From positions 1 to 5,470 of the forward strand of contig CAZFVM010000094.1 of assembly GCA_964522305.1 (NCBI GenBank): 5,470 nt of DNA. Direction: 5' to 3'. The stretch comes from UBA1049 sp964522305 (GTDB taxonomy: Bacteria > Bacillota > Clostridia > Oscillospirales > CAG-382). Positions 5,165-5,470 of this stretch are shown piece after piece. The notes beneath the pieces were generated by a model. That model made no database searches. It was not told where the DNA came from and saw only the letters and a program-made list of their open reading frames with translations. The position numbers were made by a program, and so were the translations under genes. Within the stretch, counting starts at the first letter, position 1. Each line of letters begins with the position of its first letter.

Positions 5165-5389
5165 ATGAGCAAGCATCTTTCAGAAATCATGCCCGGCAAT
5201 TCCGGCAAAATACTGCACATCTCCGCAGGGGACGGGGCAACCCGGCGCCTTTATGAGATGGGGTTTTGCACCGGCGCTTTGGTAAAGGTAGTAAAGAACG
5301 ATGTCGGACCCGTCATAGTCAGCCTCAAGGGGGGCAAAATCGCCCTGGGCAGAGGTCTGGCGAGCAAGGTTGAGCTGGATGTATCTTAG
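5165..5389 (+). CDS. feoA: FeoA, ferrous iron transport accessory protein
   Basis: The 74-aa cytosolic SH3-like protein of the FeoA family is needed with FeoB for Fe(II) import. Family marks are the opening PGNSGKILHISAGDG, the RRLYEMGFCTGALVKVV segment (about residues 27-43), and the last strand pair with LGRGLASKVELDV. Length is typical (75-85 aa). The ATG at 5165-5167 has GAGGA (5151-5155) nine bases upstream. feoB starts 19 bases after its stop, so both form one operon. FeoA has the same fold as the C-terminal domain of DtxR, which the neighbouring regulator lacks. Confidence 0.92.
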   Translation: MSKHLSEIMPGNSGKILHISAGDGATRRLYEMGFCTGALVKVVKNDVGPVIVSLKGGKIALGRGLASKVELDVS

Positions 5390-5408
5390 TCTTTCGGAGT
5401 AAATATAT

Positions 5409-5470
5409 ATGAAAAAGAATATAAACAACAACACGATTGCTTTGGTGGGGAATCCCAATAGCGGAAAAAC
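5409..5470 (+). CDS. feoB: FeoB, ferrous iron transporter, N-terminal fragment (window edge)
   Basis: Only the first 20 codons and part of the next are in the window. They read MKKNINNNTIALVGNPNSGK followed by the first two bases (AC) of a Thr codon. This includes the G1 (P-loop) motif GNPNSGKT typical of the FeoB G domain, which binds GTP in the cytoplasm. The membrane part lies beyond the window. GGAG (5396-5399) precedes the ATG by nine bases. Position right after feoA makes the assignment firm despite the short length. Confidence 0.93.
   Translation, partial: MKKNINNNTIALVGNPNSGK

Noticed and set aside
5180..5458. Minus-strand 92-codon open frame
   Set aside because: Antisense shadow of feoA and the start of feoB.

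Overview
The window looks like a low-to-moderate-GC Firmicute, most likely a Clostridia member. The reasons are strong AGGAGG-type ribosome sites, GTG and TTG starts, consensus sigma-A promoters, a YusI-like ArsC/Spx protein, a YD-repeat (Rhs-like) remnant and a DtxR-type regulator next to feoAB. No species can be named from the sequence alone.

Left part (1-2256) is an AT-rich accessory region. It holds a 42-codon ORF of unknown function (9-137, minus). Its leader carries three back-to-back hairpins (209-298), and next to them is a terminator-like hairpin pointing rightwards (364-ca. 413). Then, on the minus strand, comes the broken end of a YD-repeat/Rhs protein (1096-1892). It has no 5' part and changes frame near 1270-1286, running into a 62-residue hydrophobic tail. 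A 226-residue three-helix membrane protein (404-1084) follows 11 bases after that tail and is probably its immunity protein. Bases 1896-2256 have no convincing gene, only a 10-bp inverted repeat.

Middle part (2257-3874): a minus-strand pair encodes a YgjP-type HExxH metallopeptidase (2639-3211) and an ArsC/Spx-family thioredoxin-fold protein (2257-2607). Divergent from it on the plus strand is a compact YefM-YoeB type toxin-antitoxin operon (3316-3827). The operon has a perfect consensus promoter, two TGTACA-like operator half-sites around the -10 box, a one-base overlap between the genes and a strong terminator (3834-3874).

Right part (3903-5470) is a metal-homeostasis locus. A DtxR-family regulator (4604-4993, minus) overlaps a PHP-domain phosphoesterase (3903-4607, minus) by ATGA. 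Divergently, feoA (5165-5389) and the start of feoB (5409 onward) encode ferrous iron uptake. The intergenic region holds a 19-bp sequence (5060-5078) matching the classical DtxR/IdeR iron box at 15 of 19 positions. It covers the feoA -10 and touches the dtxR -10, so one regulator-iron complex could repress iron uptake and its own operon together.
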